Shown: piece after piece, positions 10,709 through 20,600 of the stretch
How positions within the stretch are numbered: position 1 is the stretch's first letter
Layout: every line of letters starts with the position of its first letter
DNA from: Alisma plantago-aquatica
Taxonomy: Eukaryota > Streptophyta > Magnoliopsida > Alismatales > Alismataceae
Assembly (NCBI GenBank): GCA_963693085.1
Contig: OY856409.1
Location: forward strand, 1,537,479,072-1,537,543,071
Length of the DNA: 64,000 bases
Direction of reading: 5' to 3'
Position numbers and translations under genes: made by a program
Notes under the pieces: model-generated
Databases searched by the model: none
What the model was told of the DNA's origin: nothing
The model's input: only the letters and a program-made list of their open reading frames with translations

Positions 10709-12406
10709 CTAAGTTTTAGGAATCCAAGCTAGATCATCATTTTTTTTCTTATATGGGCATGAAAATGAATAATGTCCAAGACGTAGACAAAAGTGACAAG
10801 TAATAGAATCAATTTCATTTCTCTTTCTAGAAATTTTGTTTTTAGGTATAAACATAGTCTGAGTCTTGGATTCTTTAGCTCTTTTAGGGTGATTTTTCTT
10901 TGGAGCATATCCTAATCCTCTTCTTCCATTGACACTAGAAGAAATTTCCAGATTTAGGACGTCTTTACCCCTTAAGTCATTTATGTTTCTTTGTAGCTTA
11001 GAAATGTCATCCATCTTCTTATGTAAATCCTTCTTTACTTGATCTAAATCAGATAATAGGGAGTCTCTTTCTTTTACAACATTGTCATAGTCTAGATGGT
11101 TACATAAGATTGGTTGGGTCTGAAAATCATTCAGTTTAGCTAACAAATCAATCTTTTCTTGAGAAAGAAGATCAACATTTGTTTCTAGAGTAAGTAATTT
11201 TCTAGTGCAGTCATTTAAAGAAGTTTTTAAAGATAAGTTCTCAAGATCAATGTTGTTCTTTTCAGAAGAGAGATCATTTAATATAGCATATGACTCATCA
11301 TTTGTTTTGGTAACCTTCTTTAGTTTCTTTTTGCAGTCAACATATTTATCATGAGTTTCTTGTAGAATAGCAATTAACTCTTCTTTAGGAAGATAAAAAA
11401 GACTTACCTCTTCTTCTTCATTTGTTGTAGCAATGAGGCATTCTACTTCTTCTTTTCCATCATCACTATCATCACTTGAATCATCCCATGCAACTTTATA
11501 TGCTCTTTCTTTCTTTTTGTGAGATGATTTCTTCCCTTTCTTGAGTTTTGGACAATCACCTTTCATGTGTCCCTTCTTGCCACATTCAAAGCACCTGGAA
11601 GAAGAAACACTAGAAGTTTTATTAGTTTTAAAACTTTTATATTGCTTACCATTTACAATGAGAGTTTCTTCTTCACTATCATATTCACTTGTGTCATGAT
11701 TGTCCTTGGTTGATGCTTTGAATGCAATGCCCTTCTTTTTCCCTTGTTGAAGTTCACGTTCTCTTCTTTCTTCCTCTTCTAAAGTTGCCTCATGAGCTTC
11801 TAGGTTGCCAATGAGTTGTTCCATCTTTAGTCGGGTGAGGTCATTTGCTTCTTCAATGGCCGTCACCTTGGGCTTGTATTTGGGAGGAAGTGATCTAAGG
11901 ATCTTTGACACTTGATCTTCTTCAAGAACAACTTTACCTAAAGCATTCAAACCATTTACAATAGAAGAGAATTTTGCATACATTTCACTAATAGATTCAT
12001 TCGGATCCATACAGAAATGTTCAAACTTTTGTTTAAGCATACTAATTTTGGAATTCTTAACTTGAACAGTCCCTTCATAAGTTATGGAAAGTCTATGCCA
12101 AATTTCATAGGCTGTATCACAGTTTGATATCCTATTAAATTCTCCTACTGAAATTGAACAATAGAGAATACTTACAGCCTTTGCGTTCATTTGAGCCGAC
12201 TTTACCGTATTGGTGTCCCAAGCTGCATATTCTGCTTGAGGAAGCTCATAGGGGGTTGACACCATCCTCCATAGATCCCAGCGAATCCCTTGGAAGTAGA
12301 ATTGAATCCTTCTCTTCCAGTAGGTGTAGTTTGTTCCATCAAACATAGGAGGCCTAGCCACGAGTGTTCCTTCAAGGTTGAGGTTGTTGAGTACCCCGTC
12401 ACCCAT
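10709..12406 (-). CDS. gag: Sirevirus-type Gag polyprotein (intact, 565 aa)
   Basis: The predicted protein is the structural Gag of a Copia/Sirevirus element, which would form cytoplasmic virus-like particles and bind element RNA. The N-terminal third is a typical Copia gag region (FDGTNYTYWKRRIQFYF near residues 23-40, then a UBN2-like helical domain to about residue 210). A CCHC zinc knuckle, CFECGKKGHMKGDC, is near residue 275, followed by a Lys-rich and an Asp/Ser-rich acidic stretch. A long coiled-coil-like part (about 350-490) and a second CCHC knuckle, CHFCLRLGHYSFSC (about 537-550), follow. The chain ends AWIPKT. There are no internal stops. The start is about 48 bases from the right LTR. 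No protease or pol follows, so replication enzymes would have to come in trans. It is the only long intact reading frame of clear family in the window. Confidence 0.85.
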   Translation of the reverse strand: MGDGVLNNLNLEGTLVARPPMFDGTNYTYWKRRIQFYFQGIRWDLWRMVSTPYELPQAEYAAWDTNTVKSAQMNAKAVSILYCSISVGEFNRISNCDTAYEIWHRLSITYEGTVQVKNSKISMLKQKFEHFCMDPNESISEMYAKFSSIVNGLNALGKVVLEEDQVSKILRSLPPKYKPKVTAIEEANDLTRLKMEQLIGNLEAHEATLEEEERRERELQQGKKKGIAFKASTKDNHDTSEYDSEEETLIVNGKQYKSFKTNKTSSVSSSRCFECGKKGHMKGDCPKLKKGKKSSHKKKERAYKVAWDDSSDDSDDGKEEVECLIATTNEEEEVSLFYLPKEELIAILQETHDKYVDCKKKLKKVTKTNDESYAILNDLSSEKNNIDLENLSLKTSLNDCTRKLLTLETNVDLLSQEKIDLLAKLNDFQTQPILCNHLDYDNVVKERDSLLSDLDQVKKDLHKKMDDISKLQRNINDLRGKDVLNLEISSSVNGRRGLGYAPKKNHPKRAKESKTQTMFIPKNKISRKRNEIDSITCHFCLRLGHYSFSCPYKKKNDDLAWIPKT

Positions 12407-12440
12407 TCTTCATGACCTGGTTAGGGTTCCTTGAAGCCTA

Positions 12441-12451
12441 CTCTGATTCCA
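12441..12451 (-). promoter_or_regulatory. Primer binding site (Met tRNA-like), Sirevirus-like element
   Basis: The minus strand reads TGGAATCAGAG, one base different from the usual TGGTATCAGAG, two bases from the 5' LTR at 12454. Confidence 0.65.
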
Positions 12452-12453
12452 AA

Positions 12454-13871
12454 TGAAAAACCACTAGAGGGAGGGTGAATAGGGTTTTATAATAATTTTA
12501 ATGTAATTTAACTCAAACAACCAACCACAAGATTATTGGACAAGGGGACAAGGATTTAGAGTGGTTCCAACCTTAGCAAATACTAAGGAAGTCAGTCCAC
12601 TACCCGGTTGCTTACCCAACTGGGATTTTGAAAGAATCAAATTCTATTACCTCACAAGGATTTTACATAAAATTACAATTCTCTCACCAAACCCTTCGGA
12701 CAACCTTCACCTAGAAGTAATTGCACCAACCTTGAAGCAACCTTCTTGAAGTAACTTCAAGCTCCCCCTTGAAGTAGCCTTCCTCTTGAAGTAGCTTCCC
12801 GTTGCAATAGCCTTCTTGAAGTAGTCTGAAGTCCACCTTCTCCACCGAGAAGAACCTTCTCCAATCTGCAGCCTCCAACCCTAGGAGTAGCAAGGAGAAT
12901 ACAAAGGATAAAAGGAACAAGAAGGAAAAAGGAAATTACACTTAACCTTTGAAGCACAAGGCTTGATTTGCCTATATCAAGCATGTAGATCTCCTAACCA
13001 ATGTGTATGGAAGTGTGATTGCCGTGGATAGGAGATACTAGCCTATAGGACACGAAATTAGAGCAATGAGAAAAATAGCCAATGCAAGTGTTGCTCAATT
13101 TCTCAAAACAGATTGACAATTGCAAGTGTAAGCTCAAGTGTATCACAAGTGTAGATTGGTGAGTTTAGGTGTCCTAAGGCATGTCCTATTTATAGGAATG
13201 ACCTACAAGTGCTTAAGGACGTTCTAGACACTTTCTAGGGGGTTCGAAGTGCTTAACTAGCCGTAAGGTATACTTTAGTTGCTTTACCAACGACTAGTTA
13301 ATTAATTCTGCAAGTGCTGTCAGAACTCATTTCGGTCGAGGAATTGTAGACCGAGATACCTACTCAGTCGAAGGTTTGTCGACCGACAGGCTCTCTGGAG
13401 CAAGTGTTTGCAACGTTCATCTCCAACTTCCAACTACCTTGTCAGTTGTGTCTAACGGCTACTTGGGTCTTTCTCGGTCGAGAAGTTTGTCGACCGAGAG
13501 TGTCTCGGTCGAGGATTTTGTCGACCGAGATTGATCCTGTTTCAATGTTTCAAATAAAGTGCTAAGTGTATGTATGAGTGTGCATATGTGACACTATTGA
13601 AGGGGATGACCTATCTAAGTGTAGTGATTGGCTAGGGAAGATCTAACGCTTGATTTACATGATGTCTAAGTACTTGTACATTATATGTTTGTACAAGTTT
13701 TACAATTGATTACATTTCATGAAATTACAATAATTCAAGCATATAGATTTCCCAATTCTTTGTCATCCACCTTATTCCTGCAACACTCAAGTAGCACGCT
13801 AGATCGACAAGAATGAAATGTTTGTCATCATCAAAATAAAGGGATTATAATAATGTCCAATTTAGCCAACA
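12454..13871 (-). mobile_element. 5' LTR of the Sirevirus-like element
   Basis: The 1418-bp copy is almost the same as 7141-8553. TCGGTCGA/TCGACCGA motifs are at about 13331-13393 and 13476-13533, and the TATAAATAG box is at 13186-13194 on the minus strand. The plus-strand right end reads TTAGCCAACA. Confidence 0.85.
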
Positions 13872-13876
13872 AGAGA

Positions 13877-14987
13877 TAGTGTGTCGAGTTCTCCAAAAAT
13901 TCTACTGCCCGATACGGCTGCCCGATACGGTTGCCCGATACGGGTGCTCGATATGGTCTAGAGAGAGAGATGAGGAGTCCAGAGGGACGAAGAGAATACA
14001 CAAGGGCCGAGATCCGACCTGCACAAAGGTCGAGGAGCGAGAGCCACCTCTCCTCTACGGGCTATATATCTTCCCTCTTCTTTTCCATTCTACTGCATTC
14101 CTTTGTTTCTTGTACAAATGATGTTTATCCATCTTTGTTCGGTGCCAGCTATGCTTGTCTATGGCTAGTTAGCTCCTTCTTGGCTATGTAGCCCGATCTG
14201 GGCATGTTTATATACTTTTGCCCTAAGAAAGTAGATTCATATCAAATCTAGTATGTTGAATGTTCTATTTTCTCTTTCCAAGTTATGATTGCTAGTTTGG
14301 TTGATCTCTTACTCGCTTGAACTGCTGTTTCTGCCTGTATCGAGAGATCCGTTGTAGGAATAGCTAAGAGATGATAGTTTGGATCCGAACCTAAGAGGGG
14401 GAAGATCCGAGGTATTCTGCTCCTAACACCTCGGAATATCCTAAGACCCGAGAGGGAACTTAGTGTATTACGAGGTGTTGATATGTCATTCCTCGAGAGA
14501 GGATCATTGACATATTGTTGATGGTTTTAGTCACACATTGTGAGAGTGAGTGGGACGACCCCACAAGACAAATGCCACTGTGCATACTAGATGCTTGCTT
14601 GGGTGTTCAAGGGTTATCTACGCCCGAGAACGAGTGCATAGACTGCCCCGTTTGTGGTTACATAGCCAGGAACTCTCTTTATCTGTTTAGTAGAATTACA
14701 AGCTCTGATTTGTTTTGTTTTCTTTTCTTTGTTTTGTTTTATATCGTGACAACCCTCTAGACTAGTTCTAGCACTTACTTTTATCGACTATCGTCTTGAC
14801 TCATCTGACTAAGGAACGAGATCTGTGGCGTCCTAAAAGTCACCACGTCCCTGTGTTCGACCCCGTATATCTATTTCGACCCCGTAATAAAGTTGCGGGG
14901 GCCTAGAAGGTTTCGGGTTCTAAATTTAAAGCGTGATTCCTTCCTTTGTCCCGCGTTCATTTCCGGACGCGTGAAAAAGGCCGGTCA
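13877..14987 (+). mobile_element. LARD 5' LTR, right half
   Basis: Continues the LTR after the nested element and matches 18789-19939. A second array of about four GCCCGATACGG units (13908-13960) is shorter than the seven units at the same place in the 3' LTR. The half ends GGCCGGTCA at 14987, directly before the tRNA-Asp primer site. Reading frames at 13879-14191 are not supported as genes. Confidence 0.85.
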
Positions 14988-14992
14988 ACTTT

Positions 14993-15010
14993 TGGCGCCG
15001 TTGCCGGGGA
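14993..15010 (+). promoter_or_regulatory. Primer binding site (tRNA-Asp), LARD
   Basis: TGGCGCCGTTGCCGGGGA matches the 3' end of plant tRNA-Asp, the primer commonly used by Athila/Tat elements. It starts five bases after the LTR end. Confidence 0.85.
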
Positions 15011-15154
15011 CGTGGTTTTCCACGTTTACACGCATAGTAGATTTTTGTTCTGTCACTATAAGTCTGTATATACATGCATAGTTTTCCTCTTGCTTTACGC
15101 ATACTTGTTCATATATACTAAATCACTTTTCTTTTTCTCATACCTTTTTCAGCC

Positions 15155-16786
15155 ATGGACCTTGCTTCCGCAAGACAAGTCATCTTGTCCACCTGTCGTC
15201 CCGAGTTTTTCCGTAGTTCCAACTACTGGCAAATAATTGAAGGTCGTGCTCTACAACTAGTCGAGTTATACTCACCTCCACCGTCGTCATATGTTGAAAT
15301 TCCAACAAAGGAGACTTCCAGTCAACCATCGACCCCCATTCTATCATGGGATCAAGAACTGATTAAGGCAGTGGAGTTGGATAGGGAAAGTATTCAAGCA
15401 CTCACCTCCTTAGCCCCTCATCTCCAAGAAGATGTCGATCCAATGCAACAACTGCTAGAAGAGCACGATCGTCATATCAAAGTAGCCACTGAGACTGCAG
15501 ACTGCAGTAGAAGTCTAGTTCAAACTGTTGAGCGAGGATTCATTCAAGTGCATCAGTTTGGTACTATAGGTCAGCAACCGATGTGCATAGCAGAATCGAC
15601 GGGTCTCGAAAGCATTGCTGCTCAAGTACAACAACTTCATGATAAAGATGTTGAACAAGGCATGAGGCTCCAAGAGCTCATTGATTTAGTTATGATCCAA
15701 TTACAAATGCCATCACAAGATAATGAAGATGTTAGTCATCAGTACCATTCCATTGGGTATGAAGTGGAGTATGCATCACCATCCTATTCAGACCATCAAC
15801 TGGATTCACCAAGATTTTTCTGTGAAGACAAACCCACTTGGGGAAGCCCTTCATTCTATCCAGATGACCCAGCTGATGAACCAATGGAATAAATGAGTCA
15901 TAGACATGAATGGGTCTATGATGACGATGATGAAGACTCAAAAATCCAATCGACCTCACAACCAGAAGGTTGGCTTGAGGAACCAGAGTCAGATATTGAA
16001 CCATACTAGAGTGACATTTCTTATATTGAGACTTGTCATTTCGCTTTGAGCAGTACGCCAACCATGGTTTGGAACAACTTATTTGATGATGACGATGACA
16101 ACTGTTCGACATGGAGCAATGAGTATAGTAACGAAGACGAGTTGGAGCAGCACGAGCCATCATTCGCCACCACCCCTTTACAAGGCTTGGTGGACGTCAA
16201 GGGGGTAGGATGGACGGTTCACTACAACATGGCTGCTGAGCATGAAGACACCCCTGACTCCACTCCAGGTGATAAGCTTGGGGTGGTAGAATCACAAACA
16301 TATTGTTCAGGGGGTACTTTTTGCTCAGAAGATGATTGGATGACTCAGACAGTACATAAAGATTTATCTGAGCATCCAAACTCAAGTGCAAAGATTGAGA
16401 GAGAAGATATGAGTCCTCAAGATGATGTCCAACCTCTCTCATCTATCTCATCCTGTGTCGACATCCCAAGACCTTCATTTTCAGAATCATATAATGAAAG
16501 GTACCCTGAGGATGATATGCCAAAGAATTCATCCCAGTATAGTTCAAGCCACTTCTAGCACAAAGATGACTTCACCGAGTCACTGGATTTCACTTCGCTT
16601 CTTCAGACTCGGCAGGGCCAACACATCCACCAATTCTACTCCTACTATGTGGTGGAACCCGTCGGGAAGACACTGGTCCCAAAACTTAAGATTTGGGATC
16701 CCAATGTCGGTATCGTGGGGCAACCACCCCCTTTTCTATTACCCACCCTCTTGACCTTTTATTACAATAAATCTTGCTTTTCATGA
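15155..16786 (+). pseudogene. Broken ~543-codon ORF of the LARD, unknown function
   Basis: One frame runs from the ATG at 15155 to a TGA at 16784-16786, broken by three in-frame stops: TAA 15890-15892, TAG 16007-16009 and TAG 16556-16558. Because the frame stays coding-like across all three, I read it as one former gene. The product would be hydrophilic and acidic. The first 245 residues begin MDLASARQVILSTCRPEFF. An Asp/Glu-rich part follows (runs such as YDDDDED, and FDDDDDN just after the second stop). Past the third stop the chain still reads QFYSYYVVEPVGKTLVPKLK. I recognise no zinc knuckle, protease or polymerase motif. It starts about 145 bases after the primer site, where gag would normally begin, so it may be a highly diverged gag or an element-specific protein; I cannot decide. 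Confidence 0.6.
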
Positions 16787-16908
16787 TTCTTGTTAGTTTC
16801 TTTCCTCTAACTATTTTCTATCCTTGCATCCATGCATCATCTTTAGAACTTCAATAACAGTCGTTAAACTCATGCATTCCTACCTCACTATTTCAAGTTT
16901 GAGTGTTG

Positions 16909-16945
16909 CTCGAGGACGAGCAAAAATTTTAAGCTTGGGGTGTTA
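16909..16945 (+). promoter_or_regulatory. Internal polypurine-type motif of the LARD
   Basis: GAGGACGAGCAAAAA...TAAGCTTGGGGTGTTA closely resembles the motif directly before the 3' LTR (18231-18265), but no LTR follows. It stands about 120 bases after the broken ORF and 1.3 kb before the true 3' end. Confidence 0.6.
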
Positions 16946-18230
16946 GGCTTTGCCCTTCTTTTCTCTTCACCCTTCTTGCATGCATGTCTATTTCCTGCAT
17001 TTAGTCTTAAATTTTCAGCTTTTTAGCTTTGCAATTATGGCTATATGGTGCAAATCTAATAGATAAATGCTTGACTGTATGCCTAGATGCACAATTTTCA
17101 TCTTAAATATTGCTTGACCTTTTTCTTGACTTGCTCTTTGACTCTTTCCTTGAGTTTGGAAATAAATCTAAGGTTATGTCCATTTTTCATAGCTTAAAGC
17201 TAAATTCCCTTGATCTATGTCGTGATTGACAAACCCATGGTAAAGGACCGTTGGAATGAGCTAAATCATGATTAAAGTCTCCTAGCTGCGAATTTCACAA
17301 GGTTGCCTCTATTCTAAGGATGCTTGAATCATAATTGCAACTTTTCACACAGGTGTCAAGCGGATCATGATGATTTTTTGAGCTATAATGAAGATAAAAT
17401 GTTTTTCCTTGATGGACTACGTGCCTTCTCACATTAGATTGAGTCAAAAAGATGAAAAATATAAAAATGTGCAAAAGAGGCTTGGCCGCCCACAAAATCC
17501 CAAAATATCTATATAGTTCTCACCCACGCCTACAAATAGAATGCAGATGATAAAAGCCTGAGTGTGAACAATAAATGAGTGTTGTTTTCTCTTTTAGGAG
17601 AGTTGAGGATGGTGCCCATCCGGTGTATGACTGCGCTCATGAACATGGATATGTCGTGCCTGGTAGTACCACTCTAAAAGCTCATTAGAGAGTCACTAGG
17701 AACCCCCTAGGTGACCTATGAGATCATCTCAGTAGCAGGGTTGGTTCGGGCACAGTACGAGGAGTTCATCTCACTACTTTGGACCAACTGGTTCGGACTG
17801 CAGGGACTGTTGCTTGCTACATGGACCAACCTGACGCAAATCGGGATCCTCAGAAGTCATTAGAGTCTTTTTGCTTTGGATCTTAGGACATGAATAAGTG
17901 AGAGGCGTGTTGTTCCATATTGGTATGCATGGATTCATGGTGATGGCTCATTACTCATCACCTGCTTGATCACCTAAAATGACGACTCTTTCATGTTTAA
18001 ATAATTATGATTCAAACCCTCATGAGTATCGACAGGCTAAAGTTAATTTGCTTAATCTTGCCTGGACATTCTTTGATCTTGCTTTGGCAGGATTGTGCTT
18101 GTTTGGTGGGGGTTTGTTCTGAAATGACATGGATCAAGAGTATTGATGCTTTAAACTATTTTTCTTAACTTTAGCATTTATTGCCAAGCTTAATTTGGAT
18201 GTTATCTTTTATTCTTTGAGCACAGTCTTG
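16946..18230 (+). other. Non-coding 3' region of the LARD
   Basis: About 1.3 kb with no reading frame of note, between the internal polypurine-type motif and the terminal one. It is AT-rich and I recognise nothing in it. In Athila elements an env-like gene can lie at this position, but no such frame is visible here. Confidence 0.6.
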
Positions 18231-18265
18231 CTTGAGGACAAGCAAGTTTTTAAGCTTGGGGTAGT
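18231..18265 (+). promoter_or_regulatory. Polypurine tract at the LARD 3' LTR
   Basis: GAGGACAAGCAAG...TTAAGCTTGGGGTAGT runs right up to the 3' LTR start (TGATAAC at 18266), the expected place for plus-strand priming. Confidence 0.75.
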
Positions 18266-19939
18266 TGATAACACCCAAATTAGCACATATTTTCTATGCA
18301 TTTTATCAATAGTTTTGTGCCACTTTAGTGCACTCTTTTGTTCATGCTTTGTTCTTTTTATCTCGAGTTAGATAAAAGTAGTAAAAATAGCCAATAATGT
18401 AGCTAATTAGCCCATTTTTGGCTTACAAGCACCTAAACTAGCCAATTTCGGGACTCTCAAGTACCGAACATGAAAAGACAAGAATTCCAGCAGCTGGCCG
18501 ATACGGCCTGGCCGATACGGCCTGGCCGATACGGCTGCCCGATACGGTCTGCCCGATACGGCCTGCCCGATACAGCTGCCTGACACTCCCCCTGCCCGAC
18601 ACGGTCTTCGAGCGACAGTCATATTGACCCACCTGATGCCTCAAGATCGAAGCCACGGATGAAGGACATGTGGACCAATAAAAGCTACAACTCCCATCAA
18701 CTCGCTACCTATAAATAGCAGCTGCCAACCTACAAAGAAGGGGAGCCGGAGGGAGGACCCTGTAAGAGCTAGTTCCTGGACCAAGGAGCTAGTGTGTCGA
18801 GTTCCCCAAAAATTCTACTGCCCGATACGGCTGCCCGATAAGGTTGCCCGATACGATTGCCCAATACGGCTGCCCGATACGGTTGCCCGATATGGCTGCC
18901 CAATACGGTCTAGAGAGAGAGAGATGAGGAGTCCAGAGGGACAAAGAGAAGACACAAGGGCCGAGATCCGACCTGCACAGAGGCCGAGGAGCGAGAGCCA
19001 CCTCTCCTCTAGGGGCTATATCTCTTCCCTCTTCTTTTCCATTCTACTACATTCCTTTGTTTCTTGTACAAATGATGTTTATCCATCTTTGTTCGGTGCC
19101 AGCTATGCTTGTCTGTGGCTAGTTAGCTCCTTCTTGTCTATGTAGCCCGATCTGGGCATGTTTATATACTTTTTACCTAAGCAAGTAGATTCATATCCAA
19201 TCTAGTATGTTGAATGTTCTATTTTCTCTTTCCAAGTTATGATTGCTAGTTTGGTTGATCTCTTACTCGCTTGAACTGCTGTTTCTGCCTGTATCGAGAT
19301 ATCTGTTATAGGAATAGCTAAGAGACGATAGTTTGGATCCGAACCTGAGAGGGGGAAGATCCAAGGTATTCTGCTCCTAACACCTCAGAATATCCTAAGA
19401 CCCGAGAGGGAACTTAGTGTATTACGAGGTGTTGATATGTCATTCCTTGAGAGAGGGTCATTGACATATTGTTGATGGTTTTAGTCACGCATTGCGAGAG
19501 CGAGTGGGACGACCCCACAGGACATATGCCACCGTGCATACTAGATGCTTGCTTGGGTGTTCAAGGGTTGTCTACGCCCGAGAACGAGTGCATAGGCTGC
19601 CCCGTTTGTGGTTACAAGCCAGGAACTCTCTTTCTCTGTTTAGTAGAATCACGAGCTCTATTTTGTTTTGTTTTCTTTTCTTTGTTTTGTTTTATATTGT
19701 GACAACCCACTAAACTAGTTCTAGCACTTACTTTTATCGACTATCATCTTGACTTATCTGACTAAAGAATGAGATCTGTGGCGTCCTAAACGTCACCACG
19801 TCCCTGTGTTTGACCCCGTATATCTACTTAGACACCGTAATAAAGTTGTGGGGGCCTAGAAGGTTTCAGGTTATAATTTAAATCTTGATTCCTTCCTTTG
19901 TCCCACGTTCATTTCCCGACGTGTGAAAAAGGCCGGTCA
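18266..19939 (+). mobile_element. LARD 3' LTR (intact, 1674 bp)
   Basis: Uninterrupted copy showing what the split 5' LTR looked like. It has two GCCCGATACGG-type arrays (about six units at 18495-18580 and seven at 18820-18910), a TATAAATAG box at 18710-18718, and TG...CA ends followed by the TSD TGTAC. Confidence 0.9.
18710..18718 (+). promoter_or_regulatory. TATA box, LARD 3' LTR
   Basis: TATAAATAG, the counterpart of the box at 7061-7069. Transcripts from it would run into 19940 and the CACTA element. Confidence 0.6.
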
Positions 19940-20082
19940 TGTACCACGACCATTTTGGGCCTTTTGGTGCTGATGTTTACTTCATCTTCTTCATCTAGCC
20001 TCCTTTTGCTTTGAATTGCTCTTGTGCAACCAAGGAAAGCTTGGGGAAGAGGTAGGTCCACTCTTGGGGAGTAAGACCCCAT

Positions 20083-20600
20083 CACTACTATATTTTTGGC
20101 CAATAACGTCGCTGCCGAAAGTGTCACTTTTACTAGAAAAATTGACCTAATAAAAAATCTGGGTATCGATTGAGGTACAAGGTTGGTTTCATCAAAAACT
20201 CGACCTAACAGGTTTCCGACGGAAAAAATTGGCTCCATTTTGCCTTCGTGCCTCCACAACATGTCGAGCTATAGGGTCGATTTTTTCCAAATAACCGACC
20301 TAGCAATCTACAAAAAAAAATTTGGGCACCGCTTACCTCTGTTGGGTCAGTTTTTTAAAACAACCAATCTAGTACGGTCGAATTCTTGGGTCAGTTTTTT
20401 ATATATAACCGTCCTTGTAGTGTTCGTGCCGACACCGACCTCTATTAGGTCGATTTTTTCCTTTTAACCGACCTTGTAGGGTTTTACCGGTTGAGTCAAT
20501 TTTTATAACAAAACCATCCTTGTAGATTTGTGCGGGCACCAGTGGTCCCTTTTGGGTCGGTTTTTTCTAATAATCGACCATAGAGGTCGAGCTCCATTAT
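20083..20600 (+). repeat. CACTA left terminus with subterminal repeats
   Basis: After the CACTA end, a unit of the form GGTCGATTTTTT...AACCGACCT returns about every 60-90 bases (for example near 20275, 20345, 20390, 20450, 20500 and 20555). On both strands this gives short TCGGTT/AACCGA motifs. In En/Spm elements such subterminal motifs bind the TNPA-type protein. Confidence 0.7.

Larger units (their letters stand above)
7141..13871 (-). mobile_element. Sirevirus-like Copia element with gag only (TR-GAG type)
   Basis: Two LTRs of 1.41-1.42 kb (7141-8553 and 12454-13871) are very similar, start TGAAAAACCAC and end TAGCCAACA on the plus strand. The element is on the minus strand, as shown by gag, by a Met-type primer site beside the right LTR and by several polypurine tracts beside the left LTR. 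Flanks GGAGC (7136-7140) and AGAGA (13872-13876) are a decayed 5-bp TSD. The interior (3.9 kb) has an intact gag but no protease, integrase or RT signature. Multiple polypurine tracts and palindromic LTR motifs are known Sirevirus hallmarks. It splits the LARD 5' LTR. Confidence 0.85.
6624..19939 (+). mobile_element. Non-autonomous Athila/Tat-type LTR element (LARD), interrupted by a Sirevirus-like element
   Basis: Both LTRs begin TGATAACACCC and end GGCCGGTCA. A perfect 5-bp TSD, TGTAC, flanks the element (6619-6623 and 19940-19944). The primer site is tRNA-Asp type and the polypurine tract ends TAAGCTTGGGGTAGT. The internal region is only 3.3 kb (14988-18265) and holds one broken ORF of unknown function. 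No gag zinc knuckle, protease, RT, RNase H or integrase is seen. The 5' LTR is split by the element at 7141-13871. By structure this is a large retrotransposon derivative that would depend on an Athila/Tat relative; which one is not known. Confidence 0.85.

Noticed and set aside
19909..20262. Minus-strand 117-aa ORF
   Set aside because: It runs across the LARD LTR end, its TSD and the CACTA terminus, so it cannot be one old gene.
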